DNA of 29,194 nt from a virus. Of the stretch, positions 1 through 9,281 are shown one piece after another (positions within the stretch are counted from its first letter, which is position 1; every line of letters starts with the position of its first letter). The translations under genes and the position numbers were made by a program. The notes under the pieces are model-generated. The model did not search any database, had not been told where the DNA came from, and saw nothing but the letters and a program-made list of their open reading frames with translations. The stretch spans positions 1-29,194 of IMG/VR virus record IMGVR_UViG_3300009505_000053, one strand, 5' to 3'.

Positions 1-2
1 AT

Positions 3-1973
3 AGGAGTGAGCAGTATTGGAAACGTCAAGCCATGCCTGCGGCCATCAAAGGGATTCGCTCTATGGATGAGTGGGCGCAACAGCCGAGTAACTTTCGCAA
101 AGCCTATCGTCCATATATCGAGCAAGAATTTAAGCGTAGGTCTGAAGGAGTTTGGCTTTACATTAACGGTAAAAAAACTTACATAACAGGAACACATTAC
201 TTCATGCTTCAGTGGGTGAAGATTGATGGTTCATTCTACGGGGACTACCTCGCATTTCAACGTACACTATTTATTCACGCAGAAGCCTGTAAGGTTGACC
301 CACGATGCGTAGGTCAGTTGTTTACTAAGTGTAGACGTTCAGGATATACTAACATGGCTGTTGCAACTCTACTAGCAGAGGGCACAGTGGTGAAGGATAA
401 GGTATTAGGTATCATGTCTAAGACGGGTGGCGATGCACGTGATAACGTCTTTATGAAGAAGGTGGTATCTATGTATAGACACTTTCCTTTCTTCTTTAAA
501 CCTATTCAAGATGGTTCTACTAACCCTCGTGTTGAGCTTGCTTTCCGCGAGCCTGCGAAAAAGATTACAAAGAACAATAAGACAGCTCAGACAGGTGAGG
601 CACTGAACACGATAATTAATTGGAAGAATACAACCAACAACGCATATGATGGTGAGCGCTTGTACTACCTGTTTCTCGATGAGGCGGGTAAGTGGGAGAA
701 GCCTGCTGATATACGTGAGGCTTGGCGCATTAACAGAACCTGTTTGATTGTAGGTCGTAAGATTGTAGGAACTGCTTTGGTGGGCTCTACGGTTAACCCT
801 ATGTCGAAAGGTGGCGAACAATATAAAGACCTTTGGAATGACTCAGACCCGTCGGAAAGAAATGCAAATGGCCGTACACGGTCTATGCTCTACCGTATAT
901 TCATCCCCGCTTACGAAGCGCTTGAAGGCTTCTTCGACAAGTTCGGAAACCCAATTGTTGACGACCCTGCAACTGCTGTTGAAACTTCCGACGGTGAGCT
1001 AATCGACTATGGCGCAAGGACTTACCTCAACAACGAAAGAAAAGCACTTAAGAATGATGCTAATGAATTGAACGAGGTTACTCGTCAGTTTCCATTCTCT
1101 ACACAAGAGGCATTCCGTGACTCCGTGGAAAGTAGTCTGTTTAATCTAGGTAAGATATACGAACAGAAGGAGTACAATGATATGATGTATCCTAGCCCCG
1201 TAGTGAAGGGTAACTTTCATTGGAAGAGTGGAGAACTAGACACAGAGGTTATATTTGAGCCATCACCCGAGGGAAGATGGACTCTATCATGGCAACCAAA
1301 GAAAGATAATAGAAACATAAAGTCAAAACACAGAAACGGGCACTATCAAGCTCCACACGGAAACTTAGGTGTAGGTGGGGTAGATAGCTATGACCTTGAC
1401 GCAACTACCGACGGGCGTGGCTCTAAGGGTGCTTGTCACTTCTATAACAAGTTCAGCATGAATGGAGCAAGCAATGTATTCGTAGCAGAGTACTGTTCTC
1501 GCCCACCAATGGCTAAGATATTTTATGAAGATGTATTAATGGCGGCAGTATACTTTGGCTACCCAATCCTAATCGAGAACAACAAATACGGTATAGCTCG
1601 TTATTTTGAGGAGAGAGGGTATTTGGAGTATCTGCTTGACCGCCCCGAGCATTTAGGCGGTGGTGCATCAAAATCAAAGACAAAAGGTATACCATCTACC
1701 TCAGCAGAGGTAATACAGGCTCATGCAATGGCTATTGAGGCTTATATACATAATAGTGTAGGTGAGAACATAGACACGGGACAGATGGGTAGAATGTATC
1801 TACAAGACACCTTGGAGGATTGGATTGGATTCCGTATAGATAATCGTACCAAGTATGATTTAACTATATCTAGTGGACTCTGTTTATTAGCCGCTCAGAT
1901 TAAGCCAAAGGTTACAAAACAAGCAGACTTTACTAATAAGACATTCTTTAGACGATACAACCCAAACGCTTAG
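3..1973 (+). CDS. terL: Terminase large subunit (5' end outside window)
   Basis: ATP-driven DNA-packaging motor and headful/terminal nuclease of the phage. The frame is open to the window edge; the first ATG is at 33, but the residues before it read as natural coding sequence, so the true start probably lies upstream. Numbering from that ATG: a Walker A-like KCRRSGYT at 99-106, Walker B YYLFLDEA at 211-218 (D216, E217), a coupling motif GTALVGSTVN at 247-256, and a C-terminal RNase H-like nuclease with acidic residues D451 (VDSYD), E516 (LIEN) and D609 (KYDL). The Walker A has no lysine before the Thr; its lysine is at the front, as in lambda gpA (KSARVGYS). The N-terminal segment with NGK..YITGTHYF and the KxRRxGYT motif resemble what I recall of crAss-like terminases. 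The portal gene follows 52 nt downstream, the usual order. Function is very likely; the crAss-like assignment is inferred. Confidence 0.93.
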   Translation, partial: RSEQYWKRQAMPAAIKGIRSMDEWAQQPSNFRKAYRPYIEQEFKRRSEGVWLYINGKKTYITGTHYFMLQWVKIDGSFYGDYLAFQRTLFIHAEACKVDPRCVGQLFTKCRRSGYTNMAVATLLAEGTVVKDKVLGIMSKTGGDARDNVFMKKVVSMYRHFPFFFKPIQDGSTNPRVELAFREPAKKITKNNKTAQTGEALNTIINWKNTTNNAYDGERLYYLFLDEAGKWEKPADIREAWRINRTCLIVGRKIVGTALVGSTVNPMSKGGEQYKDLWNDSDPSERNANGRTRSMLYRIFIPAYEALEGFFDKFGNPIVDDPATAVETSDGELIDYGARTYLNNERKALKNDANELNEVTRQFPFSTQEAFRDSVESSLFNLGKIYEQKEYNDMMYPSPVVKGNFHWKSGELDTEVIFEPSPEGRWTLSWQPKKDNRNIKSKHRNGHYQAPHGNLGVGGVDSYDLDATTDGRGSKGACHFYNKFSMNGASNVFVAEYCSRPPMAKIFYEDVLMAAVYFGYPILIENNKYGIARYFEERGYLEYLLDRPEHLGGGASKSKTKGIPSTSAEVIQAHAMAIEAYIHNSVGENIDTGQMGRMYLQDTLEDWIGFRIDNRTKYDLTISSGLCLLAAQIKPKVTKQADFTNKTFFRRYNPNA

Positions 1974-1984
1974 GGATTTTTTCT

Positions 1985-1992
1985 TATCTTTG
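1985..1992 (+). promoter_or_regulatory. Promoter -7 box TATCTTTG before portal
   Basis: Matches the Bacteroidetes -7 consensus TAnnTTTG and is followed by CA, as in seven other promoters of this window. It sits in the 52-nt gap between terminase and portal, 33 nt before the portal ATG. No TTG is seen at the -33 spacing. Confidence 0.7.
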
Positions 1993-2025
1993 CACAATAG
2001 TTAATCAAGAGCGAAACGCACTACG

Positions 2026-4449
2026 ATGAAGAAGAATTACGGAAATTTCCCTGACCCTACCGCAAAGTCTAACGAGAAACTCTCTCAAGGATACGGTAAG
2101 GCATACGCAAAAGCCATCCTAGGTCAATGGGGTGGAACAGAGTCAACATCATCTTTGTATCAAAAAAGAATGAAGGAGTTTGAAAGAGCTAGAGATTACG
2201 CTCAAGGAACTCAATCTACTCAGATATATAAGCAGATACTAAACAGCTTAGATGGCACAGGTGGTGGCGGTACGCTACTTAATCTAGATTGGACTCCTGT
2301 ACCTATTGTTCCCAAGTTCGTAAAAATCGTAGTAAACAAAATACTATCACAAAAACCTTATCCTAACCTAGAGGCTATTGACCCTATCTCACGTGGTGAG
2401 AAGGAGAACAAGAAGGCTCGTGTCAAAGCTGCTATCGAGAACAAAGAGTTCTTGAGAGAGATGCGTGACCTAGGAGCACAGGTTACAGATGATATCGACA
2501 ACCTACCTGATACGCAGGAAGAGGCAGAGATATTCATGGATACCAATATCAAGATTGCTGCTGAGATTGCTGCACAGGTTGCATGTAACTTAACACTCGA
2601 GTGGAATGACTTTAACGATAGCACGTTCCGTAGAGCCGTAGAAGACTTAGTAGTCTGTGGTATGGCTGCAATAAAACGTGAGAACGACCCTAATCATGGT
2701 ATAGTTGAGCGTTACGTTGACCCTAGTCACTTGATACATTCTTATTCTGAAGACCCATTCCTTAAGGACTTGGTTTACGCAGGAGAGATTCGCATCATGA
2801 CAATCATGGAGCTAAAGAGAATTGCAGGAAACAGCGTCTCTGAAGAGCAATGGCAGATGATAGGTCAAGGAGTAAAGAATAAGTTTGGTAACGACAGCTC
2901 TAAGGTAGCTAGAAATTACTACGACCAACGTACAGGGCGTCAGTCTTATGGATATGACGAATACACAGTAAACGTATTAGACTTTGAATACATCGGTCTA
3001 GACGAAATGGTATACGAAGAGAAGATGTCTAAGTACGGAAACATGGGCTTCTACTTCAAAGGCGAAGAGTACAAGATGCCTACGCAGTCTGTATACGACA
3101 GAAATCCTGTATACATGAAGAACATGTGTTTATACGGTGGCCTATATATAGATGGTACAGACGTACTACTTAACTACGGCAAAAAGCACAACCAACCTCG
3201 TAACATACATGACCTAAGCAGAACTACTCTGTCTTACTCTATTGTGGCTACTAACCTACGTCGCATGATGCCTAAGTCTATGGTGACTAGCATTATCGGT
3301 TTCGCTGACCAATTACAGATTACACACCTAAAGATTCAGCAGTCTATCGCTAAGGCTAAGCCTGATGGAATTATGATTGACATCGAAGGTTTGGACAATG
3401 TACAGCTTGGAGCGGGCGGCGAGTTATCTCCGTTGGATATCCAAGATATCTACGAGCAAACAGGTGTTATGTATTACCGCTCTAAAAACCCTGAAGGAGG
3501 ATTCGCAAACCCACCTATCAGAGAGATAAACAATACTATACGTAACGTGAACGAATTGATTGGCTTATACAATCACTACTTAAGAATGATTCGTGACGCA
3601 ACGGGTGTAAATGAGGCTGTTGATGGCTCTACACCTAAGTCTGACTCGCTAGTTGGCGTACGTCAGCAGCAGATAGCTTCAGCTAACAACGCACTATATG
3701 ATATCACCCATGCTTCTTTAGTTCTATATAAGAGAGTATGTGAGGATGTAATCAAGTGTCTACAGATACTTCCAAAGGATTCCGTATTATTCGGCACTTA
3801 CAAGAAAGCTGTAGGCAAGCACGCTATGCAAACTATCAAGGAGTTCGAAAAACTACCTATGTTTAACTTCGGTGTAACTGTTAGTACAGAGATGGATGAA
3901 GGCGACAAGGTATACCTAGAGCAAAACATACAACAAGCATTAGCGCAGAAAGAGATTGACATTGAGGATGCTATCGCTATCCGTCGTTTAAAGGATGTTG
4001 ACCAAGCAGAGCGTCTACTCATAGTGCGTAGAGGCAAGCGCATCAAGCGTCAGCAGCAGCAGGCTCAACAAAATGCACAAATGCAAGGACAGTCAGCAGC
4101 TCAGGCGTCACAGGCTAAAGCACAAGCCGATATGCAAACGGCTCAAGCTCAGGCTCAGCTAGACATGCAGGCAGAGCAAATGAAAGCTCAGTTGGAAATG
4201 CAGCGCATGCAAATGGAGTATCAGTTCAAGTTGGAGCTAGAGAAACTTAAAGGAGCTAACGCTAAAGATGTAGCGGGAGCAAGTGCAGAGATGAAGAAAG
4301 CTGTTTCAGAGGCTCAAGAAGACCGTAAGGATTCTCGTGTTAAAAAACAATCTGTAGAGCAATCTAAGTTAATCTCTCAGCGCAAAGGCGAAAGAGGTGA
4401 ACTGCCCGAAGGAGAGGAAGACAGTTTCCTTGACTCAATGATGAAATAA
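2026..4449 (+). CDS. Portal protein
   Basis: Dodecameric ring at the capsid vertex through which DNA is packaged and ejected. The 807-aa length is at the large end for portals and typical of crAss-like and related podoviruses. Residues about 84-105 contain a DWTPVPIVPKFVK segment followed by the clip/wing region, a pattern I associate with Bacteroidetes phage portals. A middle region with ATGVNEAVDG at about 525-535 and VRQQQIASANN at about 545-555 precedes long helices. Residues about 674-742 are extremely Gln/Ala/Met-rich and predicted to form a long helix (barrel or crown region). The C-terminus is charged and acidic. It lies directly after the terminase and starts at an ATG 33 nt after a promoter box. 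The call rests on position, length and composition; a minor-head fusion is less likely. Confidence 0.85.
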   Translation: MKKNYGNFPDPTAKSNEKLSQGYGKAYAKAILGQWGGTESTSSLYQKRMKEFERARDYAQGTQSTQIYKQILNSLDGTGGGGTLLNLDWTPVPIVPKFVKIVVNKILSQKPYPNLEAIDPISRGEKENKKARVKAAIENKEFLREMRDLGAQVTDDIDNLPDTQEEAEIFMDTNIKIAAEIAAQVACNLTLEWNDFNDSTFRRAVEDLVVCGMAAIKRENDPNHGIVERYVDPSHLIHSYSEDPFLKDLVYAGEIRIMTIMELKRIAGNSVSEEQWQMIGQGVKNKFGNDSSKVARNYYDQRTGRQSYGYDEYTVNVLDFEYIGLDEMVYEEKMSKYGNMGFYFKGEEYKMPTQSVYDRNPVYMKNMCLYGGLYIDGTDVLLNYGKKHNQPRNIHDLSRTTLSYSIVATNLRRMMPKSMVTSIIGFADQLQITHLKIQQSIAKAKPDGIMIDIEGLDNVQLGAGGELSPLDIQDIYEQTGVMYYRSKNPEGGFANPPIREINNTIRNVNELIGLYNHYLRMIRDATGVNEAVDGSTPKSDSLVGVRQQQIASANNALYDITHASLVLYKRVCEDVIKCLQILPKDSVLFGTYKKAVGKHAMQTIKEFEKLPMFNFGVTVSTEMDEGDKVYLEQNIQQALAQKEIDIEDAIAIRRLKDVDQAERLLIVRRGKRIKRQQQQAQQNAQMQGQSAAQASQAKAQADMQTAQAQAQLDMQAEQMKAQLEMQRMQMEYQFKLELEKLKGANAKDVAGASAEMKKAVSEAQEDRKDSRVKKQSVEQSKLISQRKGERGELPEGEEDSFLDSMMK

Positions 4450-4464
4450 TAAACAATATATAAA

Positions 4465-4740
4465 ATGGCAGCAAGAAAAACAAATCTCACCAACACAGGT
4501 GATTTCCAAAACGCAGCGTTTGGACAAAACGGATTTAGAGTAATCAACTCAGCAACGGTTCAACCCGCGGGTGAGGAGTATGTATGTATATACTGTATAG
4601 CAGTGGCGACAGGTGTAACTACCACAACTACTGCAGGCGATGCTTTAGCAGGTGTTGACCTTCAGGCAGGTATGGTTCTTTACGGAGACTTTACTACAAT
4701 TACTGTAGCTACGGGTAATGTTATAGCATACATCCGCTAG
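4465..4740 (+). CDS. Small beta-rich virion protein
   Basis: A 91-aa protein rich in Thr, Ala, Val and Gly. It begins MAARKTNLTNTG and has alternating hydrophobic stretches (EYVCIYCIAVATGVT, NVIAYIR at the end) that suggest a small beta-barrel or sandwich, such as a head-fibre or appendage adaptor. It starts 15 nt after the portal stop, behind an A-rich AATATATAAA stretch without a Shine-Dalgarno motif, and is presumably co-transcribed with the portal. I do not recognise the family. Its place between portal and fibres makes a structural role likely, but the function is unproven. Confidence 0.6.
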   Translation: MAARKTNLTNTGDFQNAAFGQNGFRVINSATVQPAGEEYVCIYCIAVATGVTTTTTAGDALAGVDLQAGMVLYGDFTTITVATGNVIAYIR

Positions 4741-4742
4741 TC

Positions 4743-4883
4743 ATGCTCGGTTTACCAAACATACTAACGAACATTAACAAAGAGGTTAACCAAGGGAACT
4801 TCGTTACATTGATTCTAGAAGAAGACAGTGACGGTATCCTTATGGAAAACGGATTCAATCTCATACGAGAAGGTCTACTCTAA
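4743..4883 (+). CDS. 46-aa small ORF, possible adaptor peptide
   Basis: An ATG two bases after the preceding stop opens a 46-codon frame ending in TAA, 19 nt before the next gene. It fills almost the whole gap between its neighbours. The protein begins MLGLPNILTNINKEV and contains TLILEEDSDGILMENG. The alternating LxxE/DG pattern resembles short beta-repeat segments that I recall at the ends of phage tail and fibre proteins. It is easily missed because it is below usual ORF cut-offs. Tight packing supports it as a gene; the function is unknown. Confidence 0.5.
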   Translation: MLGLPNILTNINKEVNQGNFVTLILEEDSDGILMENGFNLIREGLL

Positions 4884-4902
4884 TTAAATAATAAACACAA
4901 AA

Positions 4903-5607
4903 ATGGCAAACGTAAAAATATCAGAACTAACCGTACTAGGTGATGTTGCGAGTGAGTCGATTCTCATACCCGTAGTAGACACCACTGACCTTACACAGGC
5001 TAACTCGGGTTCTACAAAAAGAATGACAGGTGCAGACCTTACCGCTCTAGTAGCTGACGACACCCAAGGATACTTAGGGCTGTTGACTGCTTTTTATTTT
5101 AGTGGCACTGCTACTTCTCATGAAATTGAAATTGCTGACGTAGATGTATGGCAGGACGTTATAATGACGATTCACCCTTCGGGAACTTCGGATGAGAGAC
5201 CAACAGCAATGAAGGCGGCTAAGGCTACGGGCTACGAGGGAGACGGTTCTGACGGAAACCCTATTAAGTTTCTATTGGAAGGACTAGGCATTAAAGGCTC
5301 TGCTACACTTAGAGCGTCTTTATCTTTCATTCCCGACGAAGATGGAGGAAGATTGGATTCAAGGATATTCTTGGAGAGACACTCTGCAGCTAGCCCTTCG
5401 GAAGATTTTCCTATTCCTGCTGCAGGTTTGGCCATGGAGTCGGGTGCTGATGAAGACTATCCTCACCTTGTTGATATACAGTTCTTTATCGGAGATACTA
5501 TCAACACCAACGGCGTTAATGACGCAGGTAAACTTAGATTTCAGATTAAGTCTGATGTCACGGGTACAGTTAACATGAGAGAAATGGCTCTATTTATACA
5601 AGCATAA
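4903..5607 (+). CDS. Tail-fibre/appendage adaptor protein
   Basis: A 234-aa protein starting MANVKISELTVLGDV, followed by SILIPVVDTTD and a T(K)RMTGADL segment. This KISEL...lvPVVD...t.adL pattern is the common N-terminal attachment segment of many phage tail-fibre proteins. Residues about 65-234 are predicted to be beta-rich with jelly-roll-like spacing and end in MREMALFIQA. The start follows an A-rich leader (ATAAACACAAAA). It lies in the portal transcription unit ahead of the 1197-aa fibre and may link that fibre to the tail or head. The exact position in the virion is unknown. Confidence 0.62.
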   Translation: MANVKISELTVLGDVASESILIPVVDTTDLTQANSGSTKRMTGADLTALVADDTQGYLGLLTAFYFSGTATSHEIEIADVDVWQDVIMTIHPSGTSDERPTAMKAAKATGYEGDGSDGNPIKFLLEGLGIKGSATLRASLSFIPDEDGGRLDSRIFLERHSAASPSEDFPIPAAGLAMESGADEDYPHLVDIQFFIGDTINTNGVNDAGKLRFQIKSDVTGTVNMREMALFIQA

Positions 5608-5621
5608 AATAAAACTAAACA

Positions 5622-8600
5622 ATGGCAAACAAGGTAAAAATATATTCAACGCTTAAATCGGGAAAGGTTTCTTTCGATGGCGCTAGAGTAAACAATAAAG
5701 AAATAGGTTCTCTATCTGTAGAAGCGCATCCTACGTTATCCAATAGAATCCGTATCAAGTCCCTCGTTCAATTCAAGAGAGGAAGCGAAACAGAGTACAG
5801 AGTATTCTTTGGTAAGCTAAACATAAACCGTATTCAGAATGAAGCGGGACAAGATTTAGTTGCTGACCTAGGAATGGACAGAGCTGCTGTTATCTCTTAC
5901 ATAGAGACTCAGATTACTAAGCCTATCGTAACGGAATACTTCGAGTACAATCCAATTACTGATAGATTAGAGGCTAATAAGAACATCGAGGTTAAGAAGC
6001 ATGGTTTCTTTATCGGTGGTAAGTATAAGATGGCTTCAGGTAACTCTAACCTTTACTACGAAGATTTAGCTACGGGCGGAAACTCTTATCCTGTAATGGG
6101 TGAAGTGTTAGACCAATCTGTTGCAGCTAATCAAGTCGCAGGCGCAGGAGCTACAACTCCTAAGATGAGAGTCTTCGGTGACTATCAGGTTATACCATTA
6201 GGTGGTTCTCCTGTAGACAACACAGCTATCGATTATGATGGAAACAACTTCTTCCCTTTCAATATCAGTGGTGTAGGTATCACTGTTAGAATAGCTGAGG
6301 CAGTAAGTGCTACGCAGCAATTGAAATATGAGATTATTGTTGATGGTATCTCAGTATACATACAATACTTACCCAAGCAAGCCTTAGCGGTAAACGAAGA
6401 CCTTACGTGGTACTTTGACCACCCGCTAGATATCGAGGCAGGTACAACTCTACGTGCTACCATATACAAGGTATCTACTGTAAACAACCAAGAAGTTAAT
6501 GACGGTATACTACAAGTTTGTGAAGGTGATGCTACACCAACTAGATATCAGACTTCTGTATTGAACAGATTCTTTGAAGATAAGGATTTAGAGTTAATCT
6601 CTCCTTACCTTAAATTACAAGCTATGGACTTTAGTGCTGACGCTACGGGGTCAAGCATCATAATGAAAGACCTTACATTAACTGCAGGAGCTCAAGTATT
6701 GACTCACCACGCTATTAATGAGTTGCAAGCTGTTGCTAATGGCTCGACCATTCAGATAAAGATAAAAGACGGAGCTAAGATTCTTGTGGACTCTTTACCT
6801 GTAGGTGGTGCTAGTATCAATGGAGTTCTTGTTAATTCTGTTCTGAACACGGCAGTAAGTGCTTTAAACACTTTGTTTACCAATGCTGCTTCTTTCAATA
6901 GCACAGGAAACCCTGTAACTAACTTTGTTTTATCGGGAGATGATTTAACTATCACCCTAGCTGACGGAACTAGTTTTACTAGCGATGTTACCACACTAGG
7001 TGTTGATACTGATAAGTTTGTAACTAGTGGAGCTGTTAGTGGTTCAGACTTGATTCTAACACTTGATGACGGAACTACAGTTACTATAGATGCTACCAAC
7101 TTAGTTAGTGGTTCTACCTTGTCAGCTACAAATGACAGATGGTATATATCGTACGGTACTAATGCTAACCAAGAGGTTGGAGTTACTACTATGACAAGTG
7201 CTGTCAACCTTCAAGGGCCGTACTACTTTGGACAGTCCCTTCTGAGAGGTTCTGAGTTTAAGTTTAATATTAACTCAGGTAATCAATTAAGATTGGGTAT
7301 ATGGGATGGCCCTGAAGAAGCTACAGCTTACAACGGCTCTCCTGCAATGAGTGACGCGTCCAATTGGGGCACAGTATTTAGCTACGCTAATGGTACTCAG
7401 AAGTTTACTGATTCTAGCAATACTGACATAAGTACCTACCACACAGGTGGTTATACTGTTACAAACGGTGCTGCCATGTCTATAAGATTCGGAGATGACG
7501 GACACTTAACTTTGCTTGACATAAGTGGAGCTACAGAGGTGATAGTAGGTAAGACTACAATTGCTTTAGGAGTTTCTTCGTTTAACTTGCAGTTCGGTGG
7601 GTTTAATAACTCTGCATTTCCTAATGGGATTATAAGCACTGTAGATTGGACTATCGTTCATGACTTCGCGGGAACTGAGGCGGGTATCGTTAACGGTATC
7701 CTAGACCACACTGTACTGAAGAGCAACGTCTCAATTGAGATAGGAGAGAAGATAATGTTTATGTTAGACGAGGTTGGTCAAGGCGACTACTTCGGAACTA
7801 ACTACAGTGCTGCAGCTACAGGCGTTTCAACAGCAGAGGAGCAGCTTGATAACGAATTTTCTTATGCAACTAATGAGGCTCTTGATTTTGAATTTGATGG
7901 AGTTTCAGATTGGAATGTAAACACTAACGCTACGTACTATTTCGATAATGGTGCAGGTATAGTAGGATACAGAAAAGGTGGAGCATCAACTGTTCAAGGT
8001 ATGTTCTCATTGAGATTCACTGCCGACGGAGAGTTAACTATCTACTCTGAAGATAACCAAGAACTAGTAGCTACAGCTAAGGCTAACCCAACTGTAGGCT
8101 CTAGTGTTAGTCTATACTTCGGTGTTAGAGGCAACAGAGCTTACTATTCTATTCCTGTAGTCTCTAAGCAGACCATAGGACAAGGGTCGCAGCCTAGCGC
8201 TAACTTTGCTCCAACTGTTGCTAACCAAACAGCTTCTGTAAGAGAGGGTCAATCACTGAACTTCCAAGTAGTATCTAGTGACAACATTGTTAATCAGTTT
8301 GTTGAATTAGACGCACCTAGTTGGATGACGATGAATCAGACTACGGGTGTCCTTAGTGGTGTAGCTCCTGCTTTCGTAGGCGGTGCTGCTGACACTATAG
8401 TTGTTAACTGTAAGGCAGGGAACGCGATAGGCGGTTCTACCACTTTCTCAGTAACGGTAACTGTAACGTCTTACGCTTCCACTAACACTAAGTCTCTCAA
8501 GTTCCTTAACAATTCTAGCGCTTACCTAAATGGTAATGCTACAAATGTAACGGCTTTACAAAGAGCGGCTAACGGAGCAGGTGCTTCTGATGCTTGGTCT

Positions 8601-9215
8601 GTATCTTTATGGATTAAGCCTTCTACTAGCACAGCAGTTCAGACTCTCTTTTACTATGGTGGAGATGATTTAGTTAATGAAGGTAGAATTGAATTACAGC
8701 AATTTAGTGGTAATAACATACTACTTAGATACGGTAACAATGCAGGTAACTTAAACTTTATCGGTGTGGGTACTTTCCCTACTAACGCTTGGAATCACGT
8801 CTTGATTACTTACAGTGGTGCTGACACTCTTACCGCAGCAGGTGGAGCTAGTGCTTTCCAAATGTACATTAATGGTGCTAACGGAGTTAGTCAGATTCAA
8901 GCTACAGGTGGTGGATACAGTGGTACTATTGTATCAGACAAATTCAGAATCGGTAGACTTGATGGCGGTACAACTAATCAGTATCTCTTAGATGGTATCG
9001 TAAACCAAGTAGCTATATTTGAAACAGATGAAAGCGCTAACTTAGCGACTATCTACAATAGTGGTGCAACTCAAGACTTGAGTGGATTAGCTTCAGCTCC
9101 TGTGCACTACTACGAAATAGAGGACTCTGAAACTACAGTAACTGACTTGATAGGAAGTGCTGACCTAGTTGGCTTCAACTTCACGGCGTCAGAATTGGTA
9201 ACAGACACACCATAA
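5622..9215 (+). CDS. Large tail fibre with Ig-like and LamG domains
   Basis: A 1197-aa modular receptor-binding or adhesion fibre. Residues 1-130 form a distinct N-terminal part (probable virion attachment). Residues about 430-495 hold fibre repeats of the type DLILTLDDGTTVTID. Residues about 505-845 include two similar beta domains (WYISYGTNAN... and KIMFMLDEVGQ..., each with an SLRF/SIRF..DG.LTI strand). Residues about 860-948 match a putative Ig-like (He_PIG-type) fold, with SWMTMNQTTGVLSG as its signature. Residues about 957-1160 are a LamG/concanavalin-like carbohydrate-binding domain with SVSLWIKP, AWNHVLITY and a closing ATIYNSGA. Similar ends occur in the LamG protein at 13980. The gene ends just before a strong hairpin. 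Fibre role is well supported; the glycan target is unknown. Confidence 0.82.
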   Translation: MANKVKIYSTLKSGKVSFDGARVNNKEIGSLSVEAHPTLSNRIRIKSLVQFKRGSETEYRVFFGKLNINRIQNEAGQDLVADLGMDRAAVISYIETQITKPIVTEYFEYNPITDRLEANKNIEVKKHGFFIGGKYKMASGNSNLYYEDLATGGNSYPVMGEVLDQSVAANQVAGAGATTPKMRVFGDYQVIPLGGSPVDNTAIDYDGNNFFPFNISGVGITVRIAEAVSATQQLKYEIIVDGISVYIQYLPKQALAVNEDLTWYFDHPLDIEAGTTLRATIYKVSTVNNQEVNDGILQVCEGDATPTRYQTSVLNRFFEDKDLELISPYLKLQAMDFSADATGSSIIMKDLTLTAGAQVLTHHAINELQAVANGSTIQIKIKDGAKILVDSLPVGGASINGVLVNSVLNTAVSALNTLFTNAASFNSTGNPVTNFVLSGDDLTITLADGTSFTSDVTTLGVDTDKFVTSGAVSGSDLILTLDDGTTVTIDATNLVSGSTLSATNDRWYISYGTNANQEVGVTTMTSAVNLQGPYYFGQSLLRGSEFKFNINSGNQLRLGIWDGPEEATAYNGSPAMSDASNWGTVFSYANGTQKFTDSSNTDISTYHTGGYTVTNGAAMSIRFGDDGHLTLLDISGATEVIVGKTTIALGVSSFNLQFGGFNNSAFPNGIISTVDWTIVHDFAGTEAGIVNGILDHTVLKSNVSIEIGEKIMFMLDEVGQGDYFGTNYSAAATGVSTAEEQLDNEFSYATNEALDFEFDGVSDWNVNTNATYYFDNGAGIVGYRKGGASTVQGMFSLRFTADGELTIYSEDNQELVATAKANPTVGSSVSLYFGVRGNRAYYSIPVVSKQTIGQGSQPSANFAPTVANQTASVREGQSLNFQVVSSDNIVNQFVELDAPSWMTMNQTTGVLSGVAPAFVGGAADTIVVNCKAGNAIGGSTTFSVTVTVTSYASTNTKSLKFLNNSSAYLNGNATNVTALQRAANGAGASDAWSVSLWIKPSTSTAVQTLFYYGGDDLVNEGRIELQQFSGNNILLRYGNNAGNLNFIGVGTFPTNAWNHVLITYSGADTLTAAGGASAFQMYINGANGVSQIQATGGGYSGTIVSDKFRIGRLDGGTTNQYLLDGIVNQVAIFETDESANLATIYNSGATQDLSGLASAPVHYYEIEDSETTVTDLIGSADLVGFNFTASELVTDTP

Positions 9216-9228
9216 TAAAAACTATCAT

Positions 9229-9258
9229 AGGGGGGAGGCATTCGCTTCCCCTCTTAAA
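9229..9258 (+). terminator. Hairpin terminator after large fibre
   Basis: An 11-bp stem (9229-9239 with 9244-9254; nine Watson-Crick pairs and two G-T pairs) closes an ATTC loop and is followed by TAAAATTTAAA. The U-tract is weak but the stem is GC-rich. It separates the portal-fibre unit from the promoter at 9270. Confidence 0.75.
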
Positions 9259-9269
9259 ATTTAAATACG

Positions 9270-9277
9270 TATCTTTG
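9270..9277 (+). promoter_or_regulatory. Promoter -7 box TATCTTTG, near-leaderless
   Basis: TAnnTTTG box followed by CAAC and then the ATG at 9282. Transcription from such a box normally begins a few bases downstream, so the mRNA would start at or next to the start codon. It lies 15 nt after the preceding hairpin. Confidence 0.72.
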
Positions 9278-9281
9278 CAAC

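Noticed and set aside
405-821. Reverse 138-aa frame in terminase
   Set aside because: It overlaps conserved motifs of the terminase and has no regulatory signal.
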